The notes below the pieces were generated by a model. It was given only the letters and a program-made list of their open reading frames with translations. It did no database searches and was not told the DNA's origin. Positions 1 to 9,851 of a DNA stretch of 28,586 nucleotides are shown here, in pieces. How positions within the stretch are numbered: position 1 is the stretch's first letter; the number at the start of each line of letters is the position of its first letter. The translations under genes and the position numbers were made by a program. This DNA comes from Hofstenia miamia (taxonomy: Eukaryota; Xenacoelomorpha; Acoela; Hofsteniidae), in contig CABFPE010000056.1 in the NCBI GenBank assembly GCA_900660155.1, positions 1,500,630-1,529,215 of the forward strand, given 5' to 3'.

Positions 1-1199
1 TGCAATTTAATGGGGAACAATTGCTATATACTTTGGCAATGATCAAAGTATCCATTTGCAGTAATTTTCCTTATCACGTTAAATCAAATGTCACCAAGTG
101 ATGTCAAAATTGAAATCAAATCAATTCATTTGATGTAAAAATCGTGACAACTTACAAGCCGCACACAAAACGTGTCTATTACCACGCCAATAGAAGCGGA
201 TGCCCTTGTACGAAATCTGGCTGACCACTGATCAAGAAATCACAATCTGACAATAATTGCTTAGTTAAAATAAAAGCATACTTTACGATCTGTGGATCTA
301 AATTCTTTAATAATTGCCGAAAATTAACATTTCTTGACCTAAAAATCCTGATCACAGCATTGGATTTCCTGATTTCAAATCTAATCGAATACAAATATAT
401 CAGGCATTACTTAAAATTTGTGATGAGATTGAAGTGATATTAATTTACTTTGTATGTTATCATAGGCAAGATATAAACTTCACAAAAAAATCATCTGGAA
501 AATGCATTTTTGTAGTAATTCAATAAAATAAAATCAGGTCAAAACAAATATCATGTTTTAGAAAGTATTCGGACTTTGTCCATTAACCAGAGAGCGGAAA
601 ATAGCAGTATCATAAAATTACATAAAAATATGTTTAGGAATAAGGATTGGAATTTAAGTTCAACAGTCTTCAATAAATTCTAAGGCAAATTGAAAAACAA
701 TTTGTTTTATATATAAGTTAATATAAATATTTGGTACAGTATCACACAGTTTAAGAGTTTCAGAGAAAGCTCCAATAAGTATAAAGTAAGCTGCTATAAG
801 CTGATCTATTAGTAAATTTTATTTGTACATGCACACAACAGTAATTCGCTCACCAAAATTTAACAAAGCATATCTGTACACACGTCTTAATTTACAGCAA
901 ATAAAAAATAAACTCAAAATTCCGACGTTTGATACAAGTAGAGAACAATTTTAGAAGAAAGCATTTGTAAGGATATATGGATACCGGAATTCAAAGCGAA
1001 AAATTTAACAGCCTGCATGTCCTCGCAAAATTTATGGAAGAATAATTAAGGTTTATTTCCTTTAATTTCTCTATTTATGTTTGAACTAAATTGGTTTTAG
1101 TTTCAATTTCTACATTTTTGTACATAATTATATTTGTAAATATTGTTTAACTCATTTTATAAATAATATAAAGTTGCAAGTCATTTCATTGTTGCCTGC
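1..1199. other. AT-rich non-coding stretch
   Basis: No convincing coding frame, RNA gene or repeat boundary was found here. The sequence is strongly AT-rich with many stop codons in all frames. A 71-codon minus-strand frame at 179-394 has no recognisable motif and is probably chance. It may hold distal regulatory sequence for the HMG-box gene downstream, but nothing seen directly shows this. Confidence 0.6.
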
Positions 1200-1345
1200 A
1201 CGTAATCAGCGGTAATCAGCAGGTCGGTTAATTTGTTAAATTTTATCAACGGGCGTCTGATTAGCAAGCCTGATCTTGATTACGTCCCGTCGTTAATCAA
1301 ATTAATCCTTAATTGCCTATGATGAGTGCGAAGTATATAAATAGC
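1200..1345 (+). promoter_or_regulatory. Putative proximal promoter of the HMG-box gene: TAATC cluster and TATA box
   Basis: Six TAATC cores lie within about 106 bp. They start at 1203, 1213, 1294 and 1304 on the plus strand and occupy 1259-1263 and 1278-1282 on the minus strand. The first two are identical TAATCAGC units 10 bp apart, and the one at 1304 reads TAATCC, the classic core of K50 (Otx/Bicoid-type) homeodomains. A TATATAA box at 1334-1340 follows, 19 nt before the first ATG. The binding protein is an inference; the clustering and the TATA box are directly visible. The local base composition is also less AT-rich than the flanks. Confidence 0.5.
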
Positions 1346-1358
1346 AATGCATTAACAG

Positions 1359-1904
1359 ATGAATTCATTCGAAATGATATACCTCATGAACTTACCACGC
1401 ACTTCAACAGCAAAGCGTCCTATGAATGCATTTATGATTTTTTCATCGGAAAAAAGAAGGAAGATCATTCAAGAAGGGAAAGCTGTTAATCACTCGGAAT
1501 TAAGTATTGAACTCGGGAAGCAATGGAAAGCATTGTCAAACGCGGAAAAGCAATATTTTTATGAAAAGGCTGCTGCGCTGAAAATGAAGCATAGACTGGA
1601 AAACCCTGGGTATAAATTTAAGCCTCGAAGAGGAAATACCAGGAAGTCTCTTAGTTCAAGCAGTCTAATCAGAACTCTACAAAAGTCCAATAGCAAGCGC
1701 CCGAGTAATTTTATTAGTCCGCCAAGGCCAAGTATTCCTGAACAGTGGAATAAATCACCAGTCAAAATATCACCATATTTATCTTCATGCAACATATTTC
1801 TACCTAAGCACCCTGGAAAAGTAATTGACCCTGCTATCGAAGATTCTCTATATATACCAAATTTATGTTCCTGTGACGATCTTCCTCCACTTCCTCTTCT
1901 TTAA
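1359..1904 (+). CDS. SOX-like HMG-box DNA-binding protein, single exon
   Basis: This is a 181-residue protein with one HMG box at about residues 18-90. Visible hallmarks are KRPMNAFMIF at 19-28, the ELGKQWKAL helix region at 51-59 and the tail PGYKFKPRR at 83-91. The Phe-Met pair (25-26) sits where SOX proteins insert their minor-groove wedge, and the basic tail matches the SOX pattern P-x-Y-K-aromatic-basic-P-R-R. Such proteins bend DNA and act as nuclear transcription factors. It departs from canonical SOX in having IF where most SOX proteins have VW; Capicua-type boxes also read RPMNAFMIF. Residues 92-181 are Ser/Pro-rich with no known domain, ending in an acidic, leucine-rich tail (CSCDDLPPLPLL). 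The frame is uninterrupted and needs no intron. The TATA box is so close that transcription may begin near or after the first ATG, so Met6 (1374) or Met10 (1386) could be the real start. A fungal MATA-HMG-type box is the main alternative. Confidence 0.8.
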   Translation: MNSFEMIYLMNLPRTSTAKRPMNAFMIFSSEKRRKIIQEGKAVNHSELSIELGKQWKALSNAEKQYFYEKAAALKMKHRLENPGYKFKPRRGNTRKSLSSSSLIRTLQKSNSKRPSNFISPPRPSIPEQWNKSPVKISPYLSSCNIFLPKHPGKVIDPAIEDSLYIPNLCSCDDLPPLPLL

Positions 1905-1992
1905 TCGTCATCGCAGTACCTTTCAATCCCAAATCAGCTCTTTTTAGAGCTACCAATTTAGATCGAAACATGCTAAAAATTTATATATTTAA

Positions 1993-2000
1993 CAAATAAG
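1993..2000. repeat. Left 8-bp target-site duplication (CAAATAAG)
   Basis: The octamer CAAATAAG directly precedes the CAG that starts the element at 2001. The same octamer follows the CTG ending the element at 4783. An 8-bp duplication is the mark of the hAT superfamily. Confidence 0.65.
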
Positions 2001-2190
2001 CAGTACCGACTTTAAGGGACGGTGAATGCCATGACCCCCGCTCTAAGCAATTATTACAGAACAATTATTACTAAATTTATGAAAATTAGAATTAAAATTT
2101 TCAAAATTTGAATTTAACAATTTTTATTGCTAGTTGCATTTGAACATTAGAGTATATACTTTAATAAGTACACTGTGATTTACAACAAAT

Positions 2191-3252
2191 AAAGATATTT
2201 GTGATCTACCGTATACAGAGAATTTCTAAGTGGTTCGAACCTGCTATCAATTGAGATTTATGCATAGGTGTAGCTTGCTATCAACAGAGATTTATCCCTA
2301 GGTGTTCAAAGTTTGAATTCCGAACAGAGGATTTTGCCCAAAATATTCAAAGTTTGAATTCCGAAGTTGAGGATTTTGTTGAAAATATTACAAAACTTGA
2401 AGAAAATTATTTTGTGTGTGTTATTCAGATTGAAATTACTCCTTAAATATTTTTCTTGCTACACCACTAAATTGATGTAGTATTAAATTTAGATTTTTCG
2501 AATCTAAGTCTTTATAAATATGTAGTAATAAGTGGCAAATAACAAATATAATTTAATTCAATTAGATTCCAAAAACCAGGAACATTATTTGATAAATTTA
2601 TTACCTTCTAGAAATTTATGATTGTTATTTGTTAAATTTATTACCTTCTAGAATTATATCATTGTTATTTGTTCTTCAATTTTTCTTTCAATCTGAGATT
2701 TGATTAGGGTATGGGACAAATTATGCACATCTATATTAAGTAAAATGATTCTCTTTAGAGTACTGTAGCGATATTTTAAATTGCTAGATTGTATTCAAAA
2801 CAATGATTTGCTCCAAGGTGACTTAAAGATACTTTCCCGTTTAACATTGCTCTACAAAGCTAAAGTGACTTGAAGATACTTTAAAATACTAAACGATCTC
2901 TAAAAATGTATAATTGCTTACTATGTTTGAAATATCCTCAAGTTGCAATGTATACACTTACTGAAATTGCTTTTTTGATTTAGTACCAATTGCTTAAACT
3001 GTTGGGATGCAATTATACACAATGGCTTATAATTATATTATCGAGTAAAAATTTTATAATTATATTTATTTTGCAATTTATATAATTATATTTATTTTGC
3101 AGCATATATAACTTCCCAACACACACAGCATATGCAAGAACAGATTAAGGGCGCTAACCCACACTATACCAGGACGTTACTAACGTTATTTTTTCATTTT
3201 ACTTATGTGCATATTTTGCCCCGGGCCCCGCGCTGGCCCCGGGCCGCTCTGT
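2191..3252. repeat. Internal copy A of the ~1-kb unit, rich in two-unit tandem duplications
   Basis: Colinear with 3764-4783 from the shared AAAGATATTTGTGATCTACC start to the shared GC-rich end. Copy A contains several short tandem doublets. Two GCTATCAA..GAGATTTAT..TAGGTGT units lie near 2245-2305. Two units starting TTCAAAGTTTGAATTCCGAA lie near 2304-2387. Two ATTACCTTCTAGAA units lie near 2600-2655, and two units containing AATTATATTTATTTTGCA near 3055-3104. The first three occur once in copy B. The GC-rich end at about 3219-3251 ends in CTCTG, resembling the element terminus. Confidence 0.7.
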
Positions 3253-3763
3253 TAACTAGGCTTTTTGATCTCATACACATTGAAGAGGATTCGAAATTGA
3301 AATCAGCAAAAATCATTAATTAATTGCACATGAAATCAGCAAAAATCATTAATTATTACAAATGCATGTATAAAATTTGAAAACTTCTGCATGATGTGAT
3401 GTGAATACTTCTGCATGATGTGATGGGATTATTTCGGGTTAAAGTCTCTGCAGATTTTATAATTATAGCTCTACAAAACGGTAAGGACTAACTAAGCAAG
3501 AAAGCACTAACTAAGTAAGGAAGCAAATATTGTCATGTTGGAAAATGCGGTTATTGACCATTTTATGGTAAGAAGGGTGGAAAAAATAAATAGCCAATCA
3601 AATAAGTTCAGTGCAGAGCTACTATTTCTAGTGCTACCACCAAAATGCTTTTCACTAATTGATTGGAAATCATGTTTTAAAACAATAGCTTTGATGCACG
3701 TACATTCTTCTAAATAATTAGTATTTAGTCAAGTTTTTAATGTAGAACCTACTTTTTTAATTA
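3253..3763. other. Spacer between the two internal copies
   Basis: AT-rich sequence with no gene-like content. It carries further two-unit tandem repeats. GAAATCAGCAAAAATCATTAATTA occurs twice around 3298-3355, ACTTCTGCATGATGTGATG twice around 3382-3424, and a GACTAACTAAG-like unit twice around 3486-3518. A 60-codon frame at 3535-3717 has no recognisable motif. Confidence 0.5.
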
Positions 3764-4783
3764 AAAGATATTTGTGATCTACCATTTACATAGAATGGGT
3801 AATTGATGTCTAACTGCTATCAATTGAGATTGATACATAGGTGTAGCAAGGGGAAGCAAACGGAGCCATGTCCGCCTCCAAATTTTCAAAGTTTGGATTC
3901 CGAAGTTAAGGATTCTGTTGAAAATATAATAAAATTTTTAGAAAATTATTTTGTTTGTATTATTTAGATTGAAATTGCCCCCACTTTTTTTCTGGCTACG
4001 TTGCTGGCTTAATGTAGCATGAAATTTAGATTTTTCGAATTGAATAAATAATTTAGTAAAATTGAGCAAGTAAGAAGTCTTTATAAATACGCGCAAGAAC
4101 TGCTTAATATTAAGCACTCTTTGATACGTGATAAATAAAATATATGCTTTAATTCAATTAGACTTCAAAAACAAGGAAAATTATTTGATAAATGTATTAC
4201 CTTCTAGAAATATAATATAGCTTTTTGTTCTATCGTACTACTATGTCTTTTCCTTTTACGTTTACCACGTTTTCTACAGTTGCTTGAATTTTTTATGCAA
4301 TCTAAGATTTGATTAGGTGATAAAATATACACAACTATATTTAGTAGAAGGATTCTCTTTAGAATAACGTAAGGATGTCTTAAAACATTAGACAGTTTTC
4401 AAAACAATGATTTGCTTTAAGGTGAATTAAAGATACTTTAAAGTTTAACATTGCCTTCCAAAGATTTAGTTTATTAAAGTGGCTTGAATATACTTTAGAC
4501 TTACTGACATTACTCATTTGATTTAGTACAAATAAAGTTTCAACTGTTGGAATGTAATTATATACAATGATCTATAATTTTATTATTGAGTTAAAATTAT
4601 ATAATTAAATATATTTTTCAAGCTATATAATTTACCAAAACATCATATACAAGCACAGATCTATGTACTTTTACAACAACTAAATATGCCCACATTATAA
4701 TACAGGACGTTGATAGCGTGACTTTAATTTTAACATGTATGCATATTTTGCCTCGGGCCCCGCGCTGGCTAAAGCCGGTCCTG
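3764..4783. repeat. Internal copy B of the ~1-kb unit, carrying the true right terminus
   Basis: Colinear with copy A but mostly single-unit where A is doubled. At 3835-4015 it carries GTAGC..GGGG..GCAA-like sequence with a partial inverted counterpart (TTGCCCCC.. to ..GGCTACGTTGCTG). This resembles the ends of hAT-Tip100-type short elements and may be an older nested insertion. The right end CGCGCTGGCTAAAGCCGGTCCTG abuts the 8-bp duplication. Confidence 0.65.
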
Positions 4784-4791
4784 CAAATAAG
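4784..4791. repeat. Right 8-bp target-site duplication (CAAATAAG)
   Basis: Identical to 1993-2000 and directly adjacent to the terminal CTG of the element. Confidence 0.65.
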
Positions 4792-6889
4792 CATACGTAA
4801 TTTTCAAAATAGCTAAATTGCAAGTATAATACAATTATAAGTGGAATATTAATGAACTTACTATATTCTGCAAATTGTCGATGCTTCCCAAGCCTCTATT
4901 CTTCCTAGCTACAAAAAATTTCAACAGATTATTTCATTTACATTGATTTCATCTTACATTTAATAATTTTGTTTTGTATTAAGCATGTCAAGCTAATGAT
5001 TAGACGTTCTTAAAAAATTATTATGGGATAAAATTGTGGACATGCAGATATGTCCTTAATTTAAAATTGTTCTGTAGAAGTCATCACAGATTTTGAAAAA
5101 GCCTTAGTGAAAAGAGGGTTAGTTTTACTGGCCAGCATCGAGTATTTTTTAAAGGCTTGTAAGATTTTCAGGCTTTCTTTAGGACAAATCACCAGCACAC
5201 TTTTAAAATGCAATCCACCAATTTCCGTTTGATTGCTTATTAATATTCCACTTTATTGGAATTGAAGTTTGACTCAATTTTCGCAAATTTGAAACCATTG
5301 AAAATTTAAATGCCATCTTGAAAACGTCTGCTTTTATAGATTAAAACCCTGTATGGAAAGGTAAACAATGCGATTCTTAAGTGCATTTTCCTGAGTAAAA
5401 ACCGTTTTGAAGTTGGCCACGTTTGAAATTGTATTACACAACAGGACGCAACACAACAGATTCATGCATTTCTTTGTAAAATGTTCACTAAAAAAGTGCC
5501 TCAAGGACTCCAAATTCTTAGCTATTCTTCTTTCATCAAATTTTTTAAGTAGTAAAATATTCATTTTGAATTAGAGTACTGCGAGACAAGGGCCAAAAAA
5601 CAAAACGACGACTGGACCAATATTAATTAATCAATGTATTTGCTTGTATTTAGTAGAATATTTACAATTTTTTATATCTCTCTAAGCTAAGCTATGTCTG
5701 TAATACCTCAATTCAGTATTGAATTTGATAGCTAATGATGATTTTAACATATTTAATTTCATTACCGAGTCAGAAATAGATGAACGGGACTAGGACCTGT
5801 TTTTTCAATGGTTATCTTTCTAGGCCAAGTATCGAAGGCACAATCACAACGTGATATTTCTTCATGTAGATTGACAACAATGCGTATTCAAGGAGGACAT
5901 GGTGGGATGTCCGCTCGTTGGGTTTTCAAAATTGATTTTCCTCTTTTAAATATAAAATTTTTCCACAAAAAATTAACAAATTTTAAACTAAGATGGTGAA
6001 ATGCATTTATGGTCGATATTTTAAAAAAATTTTGAAGAGCGGTCACTCACTTCATCAAGACTGAGATGCCCCCCTACATCAAAAATTCTGCCTACGTTCA
6101 TAATTGAAGATCAACGGCATGTGACCACGTCTTTCAACAGAAAGATTTGAGCACGTTGAATTGCTATGTTTTATTTAGAAACACTATGAACTGTAAAAAA
6201 ATAAATACGAACACAATTTATCAAGTACAATTGAGTAAAAATGATTAGTAAAAGATAAAATCCAATATCATTGCACTCAAGCAAAACTTCATTCTGCTTA
6301 CAAAAAAAGAAATACTAATAACGCTGCGCAAAAGGCGAAAAAACCCAAACATTTACAAGAACTGTATAGTGAAAATATAGTAAGCTTTTTTAACTATGCA
6401 CTGGTTAACGCAAAAGACTTATGCAATGCCAACATATTTGTAAAATTTTCAGGGCAGTTTAGACTTCATGCTTAAAATTCTTAAGTTGGTGCAAATAATT
6501 GTCTAACAATTTCATAAAAAGTGTTTTATATCAGTTATTTTCTCTAAGGATGTTCTAAGTGTGTATTCATATTAATAACTCGTGGGAATTTACTTCTTTA
6601 GTTACTTGGCATAAACAGAAATTATGTGCTTACTAATTTATTAGGAATTTGAAAATGTAAAACATAATATTACAATCAGATTTCTTTTATGTAAGGAAAA
6701 ATAGCGAATTTTGGGACGCTGGGTTTTATGTCCACACAACACAACACACAAGGGCAAGCCTGCGTTCTTGGGATGATAGTTTCGCGCTGCATCAGCAAGG
6801 CGTATATCGCCTTTACACGGGGCCTCTAAAGCTTGATTTAAGGCTTCCTGCCCATAGCTTGCAAGTAAAAGATTGGCCTGGAATAACCT
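4792..6889. other. Non-coding stretch with minor ORFs
   Basis: No recognisable gene. A 76-codon minus frame (5334-5564) and a 100-codon minus frame (6641-6943) show no known domain. The second lies in a locally GC-richer patch (about 6715-6880) and could be a scrap of an old element. At 5885-5925 and 6064-6105 there are GC-rich patches (GGACATGGTGGGATGTCCGC, and GATGCCCCCCTACATC followed by a CTGCCTACG). They resemble degraded ends of short hAT-type elements, but no matching pair of termini or target duplication was found. Confidence 0.4.
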
Positions 6890-7720
6890 ATTAGACAATA
6901 AGAAATCCATAAAAATCCAATCCAAACTGATGAAAAGATTCATGTGCTTATAGATGAAAGAACTAGTTTTCCAGATTCGATCAAGTTATCAGTAGAGAAA
7001 GCAATGATCGACAGCGTATTTAAGGGATAGTCGCAAAGAGAATCACAGCTGTAAACAGTTTTATGTATGCAAGGGCATGGGGCGTGCTGAAAAAAGTAGT
7101 TCCCATGAACCTCATGAGTAAATGAAGACGACAAGATAGAAAACCAACATGGAAATGTAAAATTATGAATAAACTGCCTAATATCAAAAAGCAGATAGGT
7201 AAGATTAAAACAGTATAGGATATGTGTGGAGTAGGCAAACTGAAGTTTATGTAACTACATGAAGGAGAAACTGAAGAAAAACCGGTCAAGAGACAATATG
7301 TAGGTTGAAATCCTAAAGGATAGATTCTACAATGTACCATGTGCAAGAATAAATTCTGCAGCAAAAGTAGGTGAGTTGGGTAGTATTAATCTGGTAGAGC
7401 AGAATGTTGCTAGCAACAGAAAAGATTTCAATATATATGGAGGTGTTGATAGGTTGTACATGACAGCAAAGATAGAAATGTCTATAAGTAATGAGGCAGA
7501 AGTAGAAGCAGAAGGATATGTAGTTAATCAAATTATGGGATCACTTGTAAGTTGGTCTAAGACTGAGAAAATTAGAACAGAGAGTGAGTTGAAAGAAAAC
7601 GGCCGGTCCGTGTCCATTTGCCCGTTGTATTCCCTGCCTAGTGCCCACCACTTGTTATCCACTGTGCCCGAAATCAAAAGCTTTAAAAACCGACAGAAAT
7701 TAAAAAAGACATTAAATTAA
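6890..7720 (+). pseudogene. Decayed R4/Dong-like LINE, segment upstream of the RT domain
   Basis: Broken plus-strand frames show a pattern found upstream of the reverse transcriptase in R4-like LINEs. There is a segment with AVNSFMYARAWGVLKK (translated from about 7050), then PTWKCKI (about 7145) followed by Lys-rich helix-like sequence. This corresponds to the family's PWWKRRLE-type motif. Further on, EQNVASNRKDFN at about 7400 corresponds to the QNRxFxNNxKxFY-type motif. The last part lies in an open frame to 7720. Many frameshifts and stops separate these pieces, so nothing functional remains. The assignment rests on motif order remembered for the family; a profile search would be needed to confirm it. 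Confidence 0.4.
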
Positions 7721-7784
7721 ATTTTGCAAAGTACACTAAGAAACGACTCTCAGTCCCCGGCAGCCGCAAAGCAGAGGGTGCTAA

Positions 7785-8775
7785 GAATCTCCGGGTTCCC
7801 AAAATTATACCAAAGGAACAGCACAGATAAAAACAGAAAAGCTCAGTGAACGGATTAAAATCATGAAAGGAATACGCCAGGGTGATACATTATCACCAGT
7901 AATGTTTACAGCAGTTGTGGAGAAGATCTTCATGAGGATGGACATCGAAGCCGGTATTAACATCAATGGAGTTAGACTAAGTGATTTAAGATTTGCAGAT
8001 GACATCACATTGTTTACTGAAAGTGAAGAGAATCTGAAAGAAATGCTGGAAGAATTGAACAAAGAAAGAAAAAAAGATGGAATGAAACTGAATAAGAAGA
8101 AAACCAAGATCATGTGTAATGAGGTGGCTAGGAGAAGACCAAGAACAGGGTAAAGATAGACGCAGAGCAGTTATAGGAAGTCACTGAACACAAGTACTTA
8201 GGAAGACTGATAACATCCGGTAATGAACTGAGTAAGGAAATAGGTGAGAGGATAACATCAGGATAGAGAAGATTTGGAGACTATAGCCATTTTCTGAGAA
8301 ATATAAAGATCCCTACTTGCCTGAAAAGGAAATTCATGGATACGGTCATCTTACCAGCTATGACCTATGGAGCAGAGATATGGACATTAACAAAACACAT
8401 TGAGAGGAAGTTTGCTGTAGCCCAACAAAGCATGAAAAGATCGTTATTGAACATCACAAGGAGAGACAAGATCAGCAACGAGATAATAAGATCGAAAACA
8501 GGGGTGATAAATATAATAGTAAGAGTGAAGTGCATGAAAGGACAGTGGGCAGGACATGTAGCCAGAATGAACAACACCAGGTGGGCGAAAATAACATCAG
8601 AGTGGACACCCAGAGATGGAAAACGACTAAGAGGAAGACCCAAAAAGAGATGGAGAGATGACATCGAGGAAGCCGTTGGCAGTCAATGGATGAGAACGGC
8701 CCAGGATCGAAGTGTATGGCGCAAGTTGTGGAGGCCATCTGCCAGCAGTGGCATAAACGGCTGAGATGCTGATGA
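7785..8775 (+). pseudogene. RTE-like LINE reverse transcriptase, 5'-truncated and frameshifted
   Basis: The frame opens at 7785 and runs through GIRQGDTLSP (RT motif region B) and the catalytic FADD (7992-8003), ending at 8153. The sense then moves to another frame after a shift near 8125. That frame reads KIDAEQL, HKYLGRLITSG and GAEIWTLTKHIERK, then GQWAGHVARM and RGRPKKRWRDDIEEA, the typical C-terminal signature of RTE-like elements. Two in-frame TAG codons (8174 and 8264) interrupt it. Near 8725 a one-base loss shifts the end: in the next frame the sequence reads VEAICQQWHKRLRC, as expected for this family, rather than the listed tail. The endonuclease and the N-terminal half of the RT are missing. 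It ends in (GATGAT)-type tail repeats at about 8765-8781. A dead copy. Confidence 0.85.
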
Positions 8776-8786
8776 TGATGATTATT

Positions 8787-8820
8787 ATATTTATAATCAA
8801 ACGCAAATACATCTAAAAGA
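8787..8820. repeat. 34-bp exact direct repeat, copy 1
   Basis: The 34-bp sequence starting ATATTTATAATCAAACGC is identical to 20213-20246. It lies immediately after the GATGAT tail of the RTE-like relic, so it is either the target sequence or part of a longer dispersed repeat. Confidence 0.8.
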
Positions 8821-9605
8821 AGACTTTAAAAGAAACATGTGCAAAACAGAAGTATTCAGGTAGTTTCTTGGAAATATTGTATGTTGTCTTATAAGACAAC
8901 AGGCGGCCCATGCCCGCCTCTTCACTTCATGCCTGTGGGCTTCCGGTCGCCCGACTACAAGGAGGTATACCAGAGATGGCGAGGAACATATAGTCAAATA
9001 AGATTTAGGCAGAACAATGCTTGGAGAATACTAGAAAAATGCAGAAAGCTTAAATAGCAAAATTTCACTAATAAAGGTACTGAATGACTATATTTTCAGG
9101 TACTATGATAAGTATGATTCATTGGAGCTTTAGGTCAATTCCATAACACCACGTAAAGAATTGATTTTTGTCAATTTGAAAAATAATTTTGTGTTTTAGC
9201 AAGAAAACATTTCAAGTCACTCGAAAATTGCTCGATATTAAGAAAATGGATTTTTCTTCTCGTATATCATTGAAATACTGTTAGAATTATCTTTTGGATA
9301 AAAAATTCATCATAAAATTCATCATCTTAGCCGCCATTATGAAGTCAGAAATTTGGTTTTCGCAATTCAAATAGTTTAGTATAAACACTACACTTGTGAA
9401 TAGGTTAATATTGAGTGGGTTTGTTACTATATGCAATTTTAAGCTTATTTGCTTCATAAACCGTTAAGTAGGAAATCAACTTTTTCAAACCAACTTAATT
9501 TTTCTAAATGTGATTTTGGTTTTGATTTCTCTACCAAAGCATTCGTGTATTATTCTTCAATTGCGAGAAATTGCTTAAAATGTAATTTTTTTTGCAGATG
9601 AAAGA
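8821..9605. other. Non-coding stretch with an 18-bp palindrome
   Basis: A perfect 18-bp palindrome GTTGTCTTATAAGACAAC lies at 8883-8900. It is followed by a GC-rich patch (8901-8965) unlike its AT-rich surroundings. A 72-codon plus frame at 8839-9057 runs through the patch and ends in a basic stretch (QNNAWRILEKCRKLK) with no known domain; it is weakly supported. From 9060 to 9600 nothing recognisable is seen. Confidence 0.4.
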
Positions 9606-9851
9606 GTGAAATGTACAATAGCAAACAATGAAAAAAATAAGTTGGTGTGGGAAATCGAAAAATGGTGAAAGTTGATTGGAGCACTAGAAGAGTAGTAGAA
9701 AAACCTAAAAGGTATATCAGAAGTTAGTTTTATAAAAGTGCTTGGGATCTGAGTAAAGGAATCGGAAAAATTAGGAACAGCAGGAGGTCCAAGGAGGGCT
9801 CTGAAAAACTTCATGGAAACTGGTGAATTTCCCAATTCGAGTCAGCACTAA
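9606..9851 (+). pseudogene. Decayed C-terminal end of an R4/Dong-like LINE
   Basis: One plus frame (81 codons to the TAA at 9849) reads NEKNKLVWEIEKW, then LIGALEE, then ESEKLGTAGGPRRALKNF. This is the order seen at the C-terminus of R4-like LINE proteins: a basic helix, a ViGALG-type motif, then an LLGTARILRKVLE-type motif. Four in-frame stops (one TGA, two adjacent TAG, one TGA) show that it is dead. It could be the far end of the element whose upstream part lies at 6890-7720, the central RT having been lost or replaced. Confidence 0.35.

Larger units (their letters stand above)
2001..4783. mobile_element. Non-autonomous hAT-like element with an internal ~1-kb duplication
   Basis: The left end begins CAGTACCGACTTTA. 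The right end, read on the minus strand, begins CAGGACCGGCTTTA, so 12 of the first 14 bases agree. Perfect 8-bp copies of CAAATAAG flank both ends. These are the hallmarks of hAT insertions. No transposase frame is present inside, so the element must have been moved in trans. Internally it contains two colinear, diverged copies of one sequence (2191-3252 and 3764-4783), separated by about 510 bp of AT-rich spacer. Both copies end in a GC-rich block containing GGGCCCCGCGCTGGC, which belongs to the right terminal region. The element lies 96 bp beyond the stop of the HMG-box gene. Confidence 0.65.

Noticed and set aside
2232..2244. GGTTCGAACC resembling a tRNA B box
   Set aside because: No matching A box or acceptor stem can be placed 30-60 nt upstream, and the sequence lies within the hAT-like element.
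3253..3520. Possible CRISPR-like short repeats
   Set aside because: Repeats occur only as adjacent doublets, differ from each other and have no uniform spacers; the context is eukaryotic.
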